Shown piece by piece: positions 16,506-24,303 of a stretch of DNA of 64,000 nt (positions within the stretch are counted from its first letter, which is position 1; every line of letters starts with the position of its first letter). The DNA lies in assembly GCA_030527715.1 (NCBI GenBank), contig JAUNAF010000001.1, forward strand, positions 1-64,000, read 5' to 3'. Source of the DNA: Eubacteriales bacterium (lineage in GTDB: Bacteria; Bacillota; Clostridia; Lachnospirales; Lachnospiraceae). The translations under genes and the position numbers were made by a program. Under the pieces are notes generated by a model, which made no database searches, was not told the origin of the DNA, and was given only the letters and a program-made list of their open reading frames with translations.

Positions 16506-17360
16506 ATGTCAATTAAGCTGGAACATGTAAGCTACATCTACAGTCAGGGAACAGCCTATCAGAAAAGAGCGCTGGATGATGTCAGTCTGGAGATACCGGA
16601 CGGACAGTTTGTCGGCGTGATCGGTCATACCGGTTCGGGAAAATCCACCCTGATTCAGCATTTAAACGGACTGATCCGTGCGACAGACGGAAAGATCTAC
16701 TTTGGCGGAGAGAATATCTATGCGGAAGGCTACTCAATGAAGAAGCTGCGCAGCAAGGTCGGTCTGGTTTTCCAGTATCCGGAATATCAGCTCTTTGAGG
16801 TGGATGTCTTCTCGGATGTCTGCTTCGGACCGAAGAATCTCGGACTGCCGAAAGAAGAAGTAGAGCAGCGTGCCTACGAAGCCTTACAGCAGGTAGGACT
16901 GAAGGAAAAGCACTATAAGAAATCACCGTTTGAACTGTCCGGAGGACAGAAGAGAAGAGTGGCGATCGCAGGCATTCTTGCCATGCAGCCGGATGTGCTG
17001 ATCCTGGATGAGCCGACCGCAGGTCTGGATCCGAAGGGAAGAGATGACATTCTGGATCAGATCGCACTGCTCCACAAAGAGCGCGGGATCACCGTAGTGC
17101 TGGTTTCACACAGCATGGAAGATGTGGCAAAATATGTGGAGAGAATCATCGTGATGGACGAGGGAAAGGTCCGCTACGACGATACTCCGAGAAATGTATT
17201 TGAGTATTATAAGGAACTGGAAGAAATCGGACTGGCAGCACCGCAGGTGACCTATCTGATGCATGAGCTGAAGAGAAGAGGTCTGGATGTGAATCCTTCC
17301 GTTACGACGGTGGAGGAAGCAAAAAGAGCGATACTGGCAGCGACAGGAGAGGCAAGATGA
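16506..17360 (+). CDS. ecfA2: Energy-coupling factor transporter ATPase, second subunit
   Basis: A 284-residue partner of EcfA1. Walker A GHTGSGKST, Q-loop LVFQYPEYQLFE (the EcfA2-type pattern), signature LSGGQKRRVAIAG and Walker B VLILDEPTAGLDP are all present. SD GAGGAG lies 8 bases before the ATG. The last four bases overlap the EcfT start. Confidence 0.95.
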   Translation: MSIKLEHVSYIYSQGTAYQKRALDDVSLEIPDGQFVGVIGHTGSGKSTLIQHLNGLIRATDGKIYFGGENIYAEGYSMKKLRSKVGLVFQYPEYQLFEVDVFSDVCFGPKNLGLPKEEVEQRAYEALQQVGLKEKHYKKSPFELSGGQKRRVAIAGILAMQPDVLILDEPTAGLDPKGRDDILDQIALLHKERGITVVLVSHSMEDVAKYVERIIVMDEGKVRYDDTPRNVFEYYKELEEIGLAAPQVTYLMHELKRRGLDVNPSVTTVEEAKRAILAATGEAR

Positions 17361-18163
17361 TCAGAGATATCACAATCGGACAATATTATCCGGCGGATTC
17401 CGTGATCCACAGACTGGATCCGAGAACCAAGCTGGTCGGCACCCTGGTGTTTATCATCTCCCTCTTTATGTTCCGTTCCTTTGCGGCGTACGGAGTCTCA
17501 GTGCTGTTTCTGGCAGGCGTGATCCGTGCTTCGAAGGTGCCGTTTAAATTTCTGATCCGCGGTATGAAATCGATCATGGTTCTGCTGCTGATCACGGTGG
17601 CTTTCAATCTGTTTATGATACCCGGTGAAACGCTGGTACAGGTCTGGAAGCTGAAGATCACAGATGAGGGACTGTATACAGCGATCTATATGGCAGTGCG
17701 TCTGTCCTTCCTGATCATCGGATCCTCGATCATGACACTGACGACGACACCGAATCAGCTGACAGACGGTCTGGAAAAGGGACTTCGTCCGCTGAATAAA
17801 GTGAATGTGCCGGTACACGAGGTCGCAATGATGATGTCGATCGCACTGCGTTTTATCCCGATCCTGTTGGAGGAGACGGACAAGATCATGAAGGCACAGA
17901 CCGCAAGAGGTGCGGATTTTGATGAGGGCGGACTGATCCAGAAGGCAAAGGGCATGGTTCCGCTTCTGGTCCCACTGTTTGTATCTGCATTCCGCCGTGC
18001 AAATGACCTCGCGATGGCCATGGAGGCAAGAGGTTATCACGGAGGCGAGGGAAGGACAAAGATGCGTCCGCTGCACTATGAAAAGAGAGACCGCAATGCA
18101 TATCTGATTCTGGTTCTGTATCTGGTGCTGATGTATGCGGCAAAGAAACTGATCGGAGTATAG
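17357..18163 (+). CDS. ecfT: Energy-coupling factor transporter transmembrane protein EcfT
   Basis: A 268-residue membrane scaffold that couples the two ATPases to S components. It has about five to six membrane segments and the two Ala-Arg-Gly coupling motifs in its cytoplasmic helices (TARGADFDEGG near 180 and EARGYHGGE near 217). It starts at ATGA on the ecfA2 stop. truA follows after 7 bases. In many Firmicutes this block trails the ribosomal protein gene rplQ, but here it follows malQ. Confidence 0.95.
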   Translation: MIRDITIGQYYPADSVIHRLDPRTKLVGTLVFIISLFMFRSFAAYGVSVLFLAGVIRASKVPFKFLIRGMKSIMVLLLITVAFNLFMIPGETLVQVWKLKITDEGLYTAIYMAVRLSFLIIGSSIMTLTTTPNQLTDGLEKGLRPLNKVNVPVHEVAMMMSIALRFIPILLEETDKIMKAQTARGADFDEGGLIQKAKGMVPLLVPLFVSAFRRANDLAMAMEARGYHGGEGRTKMRPLHYEKRDRNAYLILVLYLVLMYAAKKLIGV

Positions 18164-18170
18164 AGAATCT

Positions 18171-18938
18171 ATGAAGAGAGTAAAGCTGATCGTTGCTTAT
18201 GATGGAACAGAGTACTGCGGATGGCAGGTACAGCCGAACGGGATCACGGTCGAGGGAGTGCTGAACCAGCATCTGAGCGAGCTGCTTCGGGAGCCGATCC
18301 AGGTGATCGGTGCGAGCAGAACGGATGCAGGCGTGCATGCGCTTGGCAATGTGGCAGTGTTTAACACCTCCGCGAGGATGCCGGCGGAGAAGATCTCCTA
18401 TGCGTTGAATACCAGGCTTCCGGCAGATATCAGGATCCAGGATTCCAGAGAGGTCCCGCCTGATTTTCATCCGAGGTTCTGTGAGACCAGAAAGACCTAC
18501 GAGTATCTGATCCTGAACCGGAAATTTCCGGATCCGACAAAGCGCCTTTACTCTCTGTTTTACTATTATCCGCTGGATGTGGAGGCAATGCAGAGGGCAG
18601 CAGATATGCTGGTCGGAACGCATGACTTTAAGAGTCTGTGTACGGCAAAGCCGGAGGTGGAGAATACGGTTCGGACGATCTATTCCTGTGAGGTGCTTCC
18701 TGAGGGAGAGATGATCCGGATCCGGATCCGTGGAAATGGTTTTCTTTACAATATGGTGCGGATCATTGTAGGAACGCTGATCCGTATCGGAAGCGGATAT
18801 TATCCCGCAGATCATATGGAAAAGATCCTGGAGGCAAAAGACAGGCAGGCTGCCGGAGAGACGGCACCTGCCCATGGACTGACTCTTGTGAAGATCGAAT
18901 ATCCGGAAAGTGAGGGATCCCTTCAGCCGCTCGCATAA
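18171..18938 (+). CDS. truA: tRNA pseudouridine(38-40) synthase
   Basis: A 255-residue enzyme modifying uridines 38-40 in the anticodon arm. The catalytic aspartate is D52 in ASRTDAGVHA. YDGTEYCGWQ opens the protein, and GNGFLYNMVRIIVGTLI is the conserved C-terminal helix region. Length is usual. It ends the ECF operon. A hairpin lies between its stop and the convergent CYTH gene. Confidence 0.95.
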   Translation: MKRVKLIVAYDGTEYCGWQVQPNGITVEGVLNQHLSELLREPIQVIGASRTDAGVHALGNVAVFNTSARMPAEKISYALNTRLPADIRIQDSREVPPDFHPRFCETRKTYEYLILNRKFPDPTKRLYSLFYYYPLDVEAMQRAADMLVGTHDFKSLCTAKPEVENTVRTIYSCEVLPEGEMIRIRIRGNGFLYNMVRIIVGTLIRIGSGYYPADHMEKILEAKDRQAAGETAPAHGLTLVKIEYPESEGSLQPLA

Positions 18939-18948
18939 TGCAGGCGGG

Positions 18949-18966
18949 AAAGGAGATCCCTCCTTT
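18949..18966. terminator. Hairpin between convergent truA and CYTH genes
   Basis: AAAGGAG-ATCC-CTCCTTT, a perfect 7-bp stem with a short T run on the plus side. It may act as a weak terminator for truA. Confidence 0.45.
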
Positions 18967-18967
18967 G

Positions 18968-19426
18968 CTACTCCGGAATGACTCCGGTACGGCACAGGGA
19001 ACTGTTGTGATATCTGCCGTCAAAGGTCACATCCGTGCCGAACCAGTCCGGCGGTGTGAAGGAATTTGCGGTCTCCTCATCGGGAAACTCAACTTCCGCG
19101 AGGAAAAGTCCTTCAAATGTTCCTGCAAACCGATCGAGTTCGATCTTCAGACCGTCTGAGAGCGGAAGCACATAGCGGCGTTTGGTGATCAGATAGCCGT
19201 CCGTTTTCTCCTTCAGATGGAGGTAGGAGTCACGGGTGAGAGGAAGATTGTATTCCTCGCGGGTCATCAGACCGCTTCCCTTGTAGGTGAGAATATAGCT
19301 GTCATCCTGACGGCGGATCCGCACGACAGGAGAGGTGCAGAGATAGCCCTGCTCGATTTCGTGAAACGGATAGGTATCCAGGTCGGCAGGCAGCCGGCGG
19401 ATCAGATATTTTCTTTCGATTTCCAT
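18968..19426 (-). CDS. CYTH domain protein (triphosphate tunnel enzyme family)
   Basis: A 152-residue protein of the CYTH superfamily, whose members hydrolyse triphosphates (inorganic triphosphate, thiamine triphosphate) or make cAMP. EIERKYLI at residues 2-9 is the signature strand. VRIRRQDDSYILTYKG, KIELDRFAG and LAEVEFPDEE give the basic and acidic tunnel residues. The frame extends 23 codons further upstream, but ATG at 19426 is preferred because AAAGGGGAA precedes it and the family starts with this motif. It is transcribed away from the DJ-1 gene. A 12-base direct repeat (TTTATTATCAAC type) lies in its leader. Substrate unknown; triphosphatase is most likely. Confidence 0.9.
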   Translation of the reverse strand: MEIERKYLIRRLPADLDTYPFHEIEQGYLCTSPVVRIRRQDDSYILTYKGSGLMTREEYNLPLTRDSYLHLKEKTDGYLITKRRYVLPLSDGLKIELDRFAGTFEGLFLAEVEFPDEETANSFTPPDWFGTDVTFDGRYHNSSLCRTGVIPE

Positions 19427-19471
19427 AGATTCCCCTTTGATGATTTGTTGATAATAAAGTTGATAATAAAA

Positions 19472-19571
19472 ATGTGTGTAACTATTCAGAGCCATGCGAT
19501 TTCATATGGCGAGAAGCTGCATCGAGGAAAGGCAACGCACTTTCAAAATGAGCTCTGAATGGTTACAAACA
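19472..19571. repeat. Large inverted repeat between divergent CYTH and DJ-1 genes
   Basis: Arms 19472-19491 and 19552-19571 are inverted copies matching at 18 of 20 positions (core GTAACTATTCAGAGC with GCTCTGAATGGTTAC) around 60 bases. The element sits in the shared upstream region, so it could carry paired regulator sites or be the remnant of a small inserted element. Confidence 0.6.
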
Positions 19572-19663
19572 TTGTAGTAAAGTAGAACAGATGCTGTCAA
19601 GAACCAGAAACAAAGAGATGGCTGGCATGATCCACGGCTGAAGGTGGATGGAAAGGAGACACA

Positions 19664-20212
19664 ATGGCAAAGGTATATGTATTTCTGGCAGAAGGATTTG
19701 AAGAGGTGGAGGCACTGACTCCGGTGGATCTGCTCCGCCGTGCACAGGTGGAAGTGTGCACTGTCTCAGTCAGCGGCAAGAGAGAAGTGACCGGTGCGCG
19801 CAAGATCCCGGTGACGGCGGATATTCTTTTTGAGGACAATGACTTTTCCGATGCAGACATCACCGTACTTCCGGGAGGAATGCCGGGAACACTCAATCTT
19901 GCGGCACATCAGGGACTGGAGAAGCTGCTGGCAGAGAGAAATGAGAAGGGACAGAGAATCGCGGCGATCTGTGCAGCGCCGACCATTTTCGGTGATCGCG
20001 GATATCTGAACGGTAAGAGTGCGGTATGCTATCCGGGAATGGAGGAGCGCCTGACAGGAGCAGAGATCCCGGAAGCTTCCGTGGTGACAGACGGACATAT
20101 CACGACCAGCCGCGGAGTGGGAACGGCGATCGATTTCGCACTGGAGCTGATCACGCTTCTGTGCGGCAAGGAGAAGGCGGAGGAGATCGCGCGCTCTGTG
20201 GTGTACCGTTAA
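19664..20212 (+). CDS. DJ-1/PfpI family protein
   Basis: A 182-residue protein of the DJ-1/YajL branch, linked to protection from oxidative and carbonyl damage. The nucleophile elbow AAICAAP has C103, the acidic partner is E16 in the N-terminal FLAEGFEEVEALTP, and LPGGMPGTLNL forms the adjacent loop. SD AAAGGAG precedes the ATG. The tandem repeat array begins on its stop codon, and its first unit carries a terminator. Confidence 0.93.
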   Translation: MAKVYVFLAEGFEEVEALTPVDLLRRAQVEVCTVSVSGKREVTGARKIPVTADILFEDNDFSDADITVLPGGMPGTLNLAAHQGLEKLLAERNEKGQRIAAICAAPTIFGDRGYLNGKSAVCYPGMEERLTGAEIPEASVVTDGHITTSRGVGTAIDFALELITLLCGKEKAEEIARSVVYR

Positions 20213-20706
20213 TCGCCCCGTCACGTACGTTCCGGAGCTTTTTTGCTCATACAGGTCAGCCCGCCCTATGTCTGTATGAACTGCTATGTAAACATGCAGT
20301 TCATACAGCCGCAGGTCGGGACAGGGATGTGCCTGAGAGAGGGATACGTAAAAGTCGATTGCTGCATGCTGCGCATTCCCGCAATCGCCGCCTGAATTCG
20401 CAAATCGCTCCGTCACGTACGTTCCGGAGCTTTTTTGCTCATACAGGGCAGCCCGCCCTATGTCTGTATAAACTGCTATGTAAACATGCAGTTCATACAG
20501 CCGCAGGTCGGGACAGGGATGTGCCTGAGAGAGGGATACGTAAAAGTCGATTGCTGCATGCTGCGCATTCCCGCAATCGCCGCCTGAATTCGCAAATCGC
20601 TCCGTCACGTACGTTCCGGAGCTTTTTTGCTCATACAGGGCAGCCCGCCCTATGTCTGTATGAACTGCTATGTAAACATGCAGTTCATACAGCCGCAGGT
20701 CGGGAC
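20211..20706. repeat. 192-bp tandem repeat array, 2.6 copies
   Basis: Unit 1 starts at 20211, unit 2 at 20403 and unit 3 at 20595. Unit 3 breaks off at 20706 after about 112 bases. Units 1 and 2 differ at three positions, and unit 3 differs from unit 2 at one. Each unit holds, in order: an intrinsic terminator; a GGGC/GCCC hairpin (weaker in unit 1); a 13-bp stem CTGTATGAACTGC/GCAGTTCATACAG whose loop has a further ATGT/ACAT stem; then (units 1 and 2) GATTGC/GCAATC arms. The period is 64 codons, so frames stay open on both strands, but no SD or start supports a protein. The high identity points to recent duplication. Confidence 0.95.
20215..20244 (+). terminator. Intrinsic terminator, repeated in each unit of the array
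   Basis: GCCCCG/CGGAGC stem around ACGTACGT, followed by six Ts. The same element recurs at 20407-20436 and 20599-20628, where the stem is perfect (GCTCCG/CGGAGC); copy 1 has one mismatch. The DJ-1 gene is thus followed by three terminators in a row. Confidence 0.8.
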
Positions 20707-20725
20707 TTTTACGGTAAAAAAATAC

Positions 20726-20754
20726 TGGATATTTCCGGTGAGCTGTGCTATACT
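20726..20754 (+). promoter_or_regulatory. Promoter of tig
   Basis: TGGATA (20726-20731), a 17-base spacer and TATACT (20749-20754), just after the array. The leader to the ATG is about 100 bases and contains a short hairpin closed by ACCCG/CGGGT around 20786-20815. Confidence 0.65.
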
Positions 20755-20860
20755 TGCAAAATGACTGTAGTTATCTGACATTTACCCGGTATCTGGCCGG
20801 TTTATCTCGGGTATTTACGAAAATAAAGAGTTTTATGCGGTTAAGGAGGAGCTTTCTAAA

Positions 20861-22147
20861 ATGAGTTTACAGACAGAAAGATTAGAGCACAATATGGTGA
20901 AGCTGACGATCGAGGTCAGCGCTGAGGAGTTTGAAAAGGCATTACAGGGTGCATACCTGAAAAATAAAGGCAAAATGAATATCCCGGGCTTCCGTAAAGG
21001 TAAGGCTCCGAGAGCTATGATCGAAAAAATGTACGGCGCAGCGATCTTCTACGAAGATGCAGCTAACCAGCTGATCCCGACTGCTTATGATGCAGAGGTA
21101 GCTGAGTGTGATCTTGAGCTGGTTTCTCAGCCGAAGATCGATGTTGTACAGATCGAGAAGGGTCAGCCGTTCATCTTCACAGCAGAAGTTGCTGTTAAGC
21201 CGGAGGTTACTCTTGGCGAGTACAGAGGTCTTGAGGTTCCGGCAGCAGACAAAGAAGTTTCTGACGAGGACGTTCAGGCTGAGATCGATAAAGAGAGAGA
21301 AAAGAATGCAAGAACCATCGACGTTGATGACCGTGCGGTTGCAGACGGCGATATGATCAAGCTTGACTTTGACGGTTCTGTAGACGGTGTTCCGTTCCAG
21401 GGCGGCAAGGCTGAGAACTATGACCTGACCATCGGATCCGGCAGCTTCATCCCGGGATTCGAGGAGCAGCTCGTTGGCGCAAAGATCGGTGAGGATCTTG
21501 AAGTGAAGGTTACCTTCCCGGAGGATTATCATGCAGCTGAGCTTGCAGGCAAAGATGCAGTATTTGCTTGCAAAGTCAACAAGATCAGCGTAAAGGAGCT
21601 TCCGGAGGTTGATGACGATTTCGCTCAGGAAGTATCTGAGTTCGATACCTTAGAGGAGTACAAGGCAGACGTTCGCAAGACTCTGACCGAGCGCAAGGAG
21701 AAGGCTGCAAAGGCTGCAAAGGAGACTGCTGCAGTAGATAAGGCAGTTGAGAATGCAGAGATGGATATTCCGGAGGCTATGATTGACGGACAGGTAAGAC
21801 AGATGGCAGATGACTTCGCAAGAAGAATCCAGTCTCAGGGTCTGACCGTAGAGCAGTACTTCCAGTTCACCGGAACAGACGCTCAGAAGCTGTTCGAGCA
21901 GATGAGACCGGAAGCTGTTAAGCGTATCAAGAACAGCCTGGTTCTTGAGGCAATCGCTGCAAAAGAGAACTTTGAGATCTCTGACGAGAGAGTAGATGAG
22001 GAGATCGCAAAGATGGCAGAGATGTACAAGATGGAAGCTGACAAGGTAAGAGAGATCCTTGGCGAGGCTGGCATCGAGCAGATGAAGGGTGACCTGAAGA
22101 TTCAGGCAGCTGTAGATCTGCTTCGCGACGAGGCAAAGGAGGTCTAA
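20861..22147 (+). CDS. tig: Trigger factor
   Basis: A 428-residue ribosome-associated chaperone with peptidyl-prolyl isomerase activity. The ribosome-binding signature (GFRKGKAP, residues 44-51) lies in the N-terminal domain. The FKBP-like isomerase domain covers about 150-240 (DMIKLDFDGSVDG onward), and the helical substrate-binding arms follow. SD AAGGAGGAG precedes the ATG. Codons are strongly biased toward highly expressed choices. It heads the tig-clpP-clpX-lon block. Confidence 0.97.
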   Translation: MSLQTERLEHNMVKLTIEVSAEEFEKALQGAYLKNKGKMNIPGFRKGKAPRAMIEKMYGAAIFYEDAANQLIPTAYDAEVAECDLELVSQPKIDVVQIEKGQPFIFTAEVAVKPEVTLGEYRGLEVPAADKEVSDEDVQAEIDKEREKNARTIDVDDRAVADGDMIKLDFDGSVDGVPFQGGKAENYDLTIGSGSFIPGFEEQLVGAKIGEDLEVKVTFPEDYHAAELAGKDAVFACKVNKISVKELPEVDDDFAQEVSEFDTLEEYKADVRKTLTERKEKAAKAAKETAAVDKAVENAEMDIPEAMIDGQVRQMADDFARRIQSQGLTVEQYFQFTGTDAQKLFEQMRPEAVKRIKNSLVLEAIAAKENFEISDERVDEEIAKMAEMYKMEADKVREILGEAGIEQMKGDLKIQAAVDLLRDEAKEV

Positions 22148-22233
22148 GCCGCATCATCCGGGCTTGACCGCAACACATGTGAGGCTATCGGTCGAAAATA
22201 TGAAGAAAGCGATGAAGTCTAAGGAGGATTAAA

Positions 22234-22818
22234 ATGAGCTTAGTACCATATGTGGTAGAGCAAACCAGCAGAGGTGAGCGTACCTACGATATTTATTCCA
22301 GACTGCTGAAAGACAGAATCATCTTCCTCGGTGAAGAGGTGACAGATGTGAGTGCAAACATCATCGTTGCACAGCTGCTCTTTCTGGAGTCAGAGGATCC
22401 CGGAAAAGATATCCAGCTGTATATCAACAGTCCGGGCGGCAGTGTCAGTGCCGGTCTTGCGATCTACGATACAATGCAGTACATCAAGTGCGATGTATCC
22501 ACGATCTGCATGGGAATGGCAGCCAGCATGGGAGCCTTCCTTCTGGCGGGCGGCACCAAAGGAAAAAGAATTGCCTTGCCGAATGCAAATATCATGATCC
22601 ATCAGCCGTCCGGCGGAGCAAGAGGACAGGCTACAGAGATACAGATCGTAGCGGAGGAGATTCTCAAGACAAAGAGAAAACTCAATGAGATGCTTGCAGC
22701 AAATACCGGACAGCCGATCGAAGTGATCGAGAGGGATACGGAGCGAGATAATTATATGACCGCTGAAGAGGCAAAGGCTTATGGCCTGATTGATATGGTG
22801 ATTTCAAGCAGAGCGTAG
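22234..22818 (+). CDS. clpP: ATP-dependent Clp protease proteolytic subunit
   Basis: A 194-residue serine protease that assembles into two stacked heptamers and works with ClpX and ClpC, both encoded in this window. The triad is S98 (MAASMGA), H123 (IMIHQPSGG) and D172 (ERDNYM). Strong SD TAAGGAGG. Length and spacing are normal. A hairpin lies between it and clpX. Confidence 0.97.
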   Translation: MSLVPYVVEQTSRGERTYDIYSRLLKDRIIFLGEEVTDVSANIIVAQLLFLESEDPGKDIQLYINSPGGSVSAGLAIYDTMQYIKCDVSTICMGMAASMGAFLLAGGTKGKRIALPNANIMIHQPSGGARGQATEIQIVAEEILKTKRKLNEMLAANTGQPIEVIERDTERDNYMTAEEAKAYGLIDMVISSRA

Positions 22819-22866
22819 AAACGCAGTGCTTTCAAAAGCGTGCGCAAAGGAGCCTGTTTGCAGATG

Positions 22867-22899
22867 AAAAGACTCCTGCGATAACCGTGGGAGTCTTTT
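22867..22899 (+). terminator. Attenuator-like hairpin between clpP and clpX
   Basis: AAAAGACTCC/GGAGTCTTTT, a 10-bp stem (22867-22876 with 22890-22899). The Ts are part of the stem and no separate T tract follows, so partial termination is more likely than a full stop. Confidence 0.55.
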
Positions 22900-22967
22900 A
22901 GTCTTATAACTACTCGATGGAGGTCACATCTCTTTCGTAAGACAATAGTAAAAGGATAAGGTGAAAA

Positions 22968-24269
22968 ATGGCAGGAAGAATGACAGAGTCAAAAGTAAGA
23001 TGCTCATTCTGCGGAAAGAGTGAGAATCAGGTTCGAAAGCTGATTGCAGGACCGAACAACATTTTTATCTGTGACGAGTGCGTGGAGATCTGCGCAGAGA
23101 TCATTGATGAAGAGCTGGCGACAGAGGAATATTCAGAGAACAGTGCAGAGGAGATCAACCTGTTAAAACCGGCTGAGATCAAGGCTGTTCTGGATGACTA
23201 TGTTATCGGACAGGAAAATGCAAAGAAGGCCCTGTCAGTGGCAGTATACAACCATTACAAGCGCATCATGGCCGGCAGAGATCTGGGAGTTGAGCTTCAG
23301 AAGAGCAACATTCTCATGCTTGGACCGACCGGAAGCGGTAAGACCTATCTTGCACAGACACTGGCAAGATTACTGAATGTACCGTTCGCGATCGCGGATG
23401 CGACCACCCTGACAGAGGCAGGCTATGTCGGTGAGGACGTAGAGAATATTCTGCTGAAACTGATCCAGGCCGCAGACTACGATATCGAGAGAGCGGAGCA
23501 TGGTATCGTCTATCTGGACGAGATCGACAAAATTACAAAGAAGTCTGAAAATGTATCCATCACCAGAGATGTCTCAGGTGAGGGCGTACAGCAGGCATTA
23601 CTGAAGATCATTGAGGGTACTGTTGCAAGTGTTCCGCCGCAGGGCGGAAGAAAACATCCGCAGCAGGAACTCATTCAGATCGATACGACCAATATTCTGT
23701 TTATCTGTGGTGGTGCGTTTGACGGACTTGAGCGTATCATCAGCAACCGTCTTGAGAATAAGGCGATCGGCTTCAACCGTGACCTTTTCGACAAGAGAGA
23801 GCAGAATGTCGGAGAGCTGTTAAAAGAAGCAGTTCCGCAGGATTTCGTCAAATTCGGTCTGATTCCGGAGTTTATCGGCCGTGTGCCGGTCGTTGTCTCC
23901 CTGGATGCACTGGATGAGGAAGCACTTGTCCGCATTCTCAGAGAGCCGAAGAACTCCATTGTAAAACAGTATCAGAAGCTCTTCGAGCTCGACGGCGTGA
24001 AGCTTGAGTTTGAGGAGGCTGCGATCGCAGCGATCGCGAAGAAGTCCATGGAGCGAAAGACCGGAGCCCGCGGACTGCGTTCCGTTATGGAGAAGGCTAT
24101 GCAGGATCTGATGTTTACGATTCCGTCTGATGAGACGATCACAGAGTGTACGATCACAGAGGATACGGTAAACGGAACCGGTGAGCCGGCAGTTGTACAC
24201 AGCGAGGAGCGTCTGATTCCGGTGCGCAGTGAGAAAAACAAAGTTGTGCACACTCCGGAGTCAGCCTGA
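22968..24269 (+). CDS. clpX: ATP-dependent Clp protease ATP-binding subunit ClpX
   Basis: A 433-residue AAA+ unfoldase. The N-terminal C4 zinc-binding domain has C12, C15, C35 and C38. Walker A GPTGSGKT is at 119-126, and Walker B is IVYLDEIDK. The ClpP-docking IGF loop is in KAIGFNRD. The C-terminal tail after residue 410 is short. SD AAAGGATAAGG. It is followed by lon. Confidence 0.97.
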   Translation: MAGRMTESKVRCSFCGKSENQVRKLIAGPNNIFICDECVEICAEIIDEELATEEYSENSAEEINLLKPAEIKAVLDDYVIGQENAKKALSVAVYNHYKRIMAGRDLGVELQKSNILMLGPTGSGKTYLAQTLARLLNVPFAIADATTLTEAGYVGEDVENILLKLIQAADYDIERAEHGIVYLDEIDKITKKSENVSITRDVSGEGVQQALLKIIEGTVASVPPQGGRKHPQQELIQIDTTNILFICGGAFDGLERIISNRLENKAIGFNRDLFDKREQNVGELLKEAVPQDFVKFGLIPEFIGRVPVVVSLDALDEEALVRILREPKNSIVKQYQKLFELDGVKLEFEEAAIAAIAKKSMERKTGARGLRSVMEKAMQDLMFTIPSDETITECTITEDTVNGTGEPAVVHSEERLIPVRSEKNKVVHTPESA

Positions 24270-24303
24270 TCTGAAATTGTGGATAAAGGACAGATAGAAA
24301 TAT

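Noticed and set aside
17886..18995. Long minus-strand frame opposite ecfT and truA (and a similar one at 24154-25263 opposite clpX-lon)
   Set aside because: These are antisense shadows of genes with clear family motifs; the translations show no recognisable domain.
20320..20350. CTGAGA-containing stretch in the repeat as a TPP riboswitch
   Set aside because: Only that short motif matches; the other conserved TPP blocks and a downstream thiamine gene are missing.
20211..20706. The tandem array as a CRISPR array
   Set aside because: The unit is 192 bp with no unique spacers, and no cas genes are in the window.
20026..20778. Long open frames on both strands through the repeat array as repeat proteins
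   Set aside because: They exist because 192 is a multiple of three. They begin inside or antisense to the DJ-1 gene, lack a Shine-Dalgarno site and cross intrinsic terminators.
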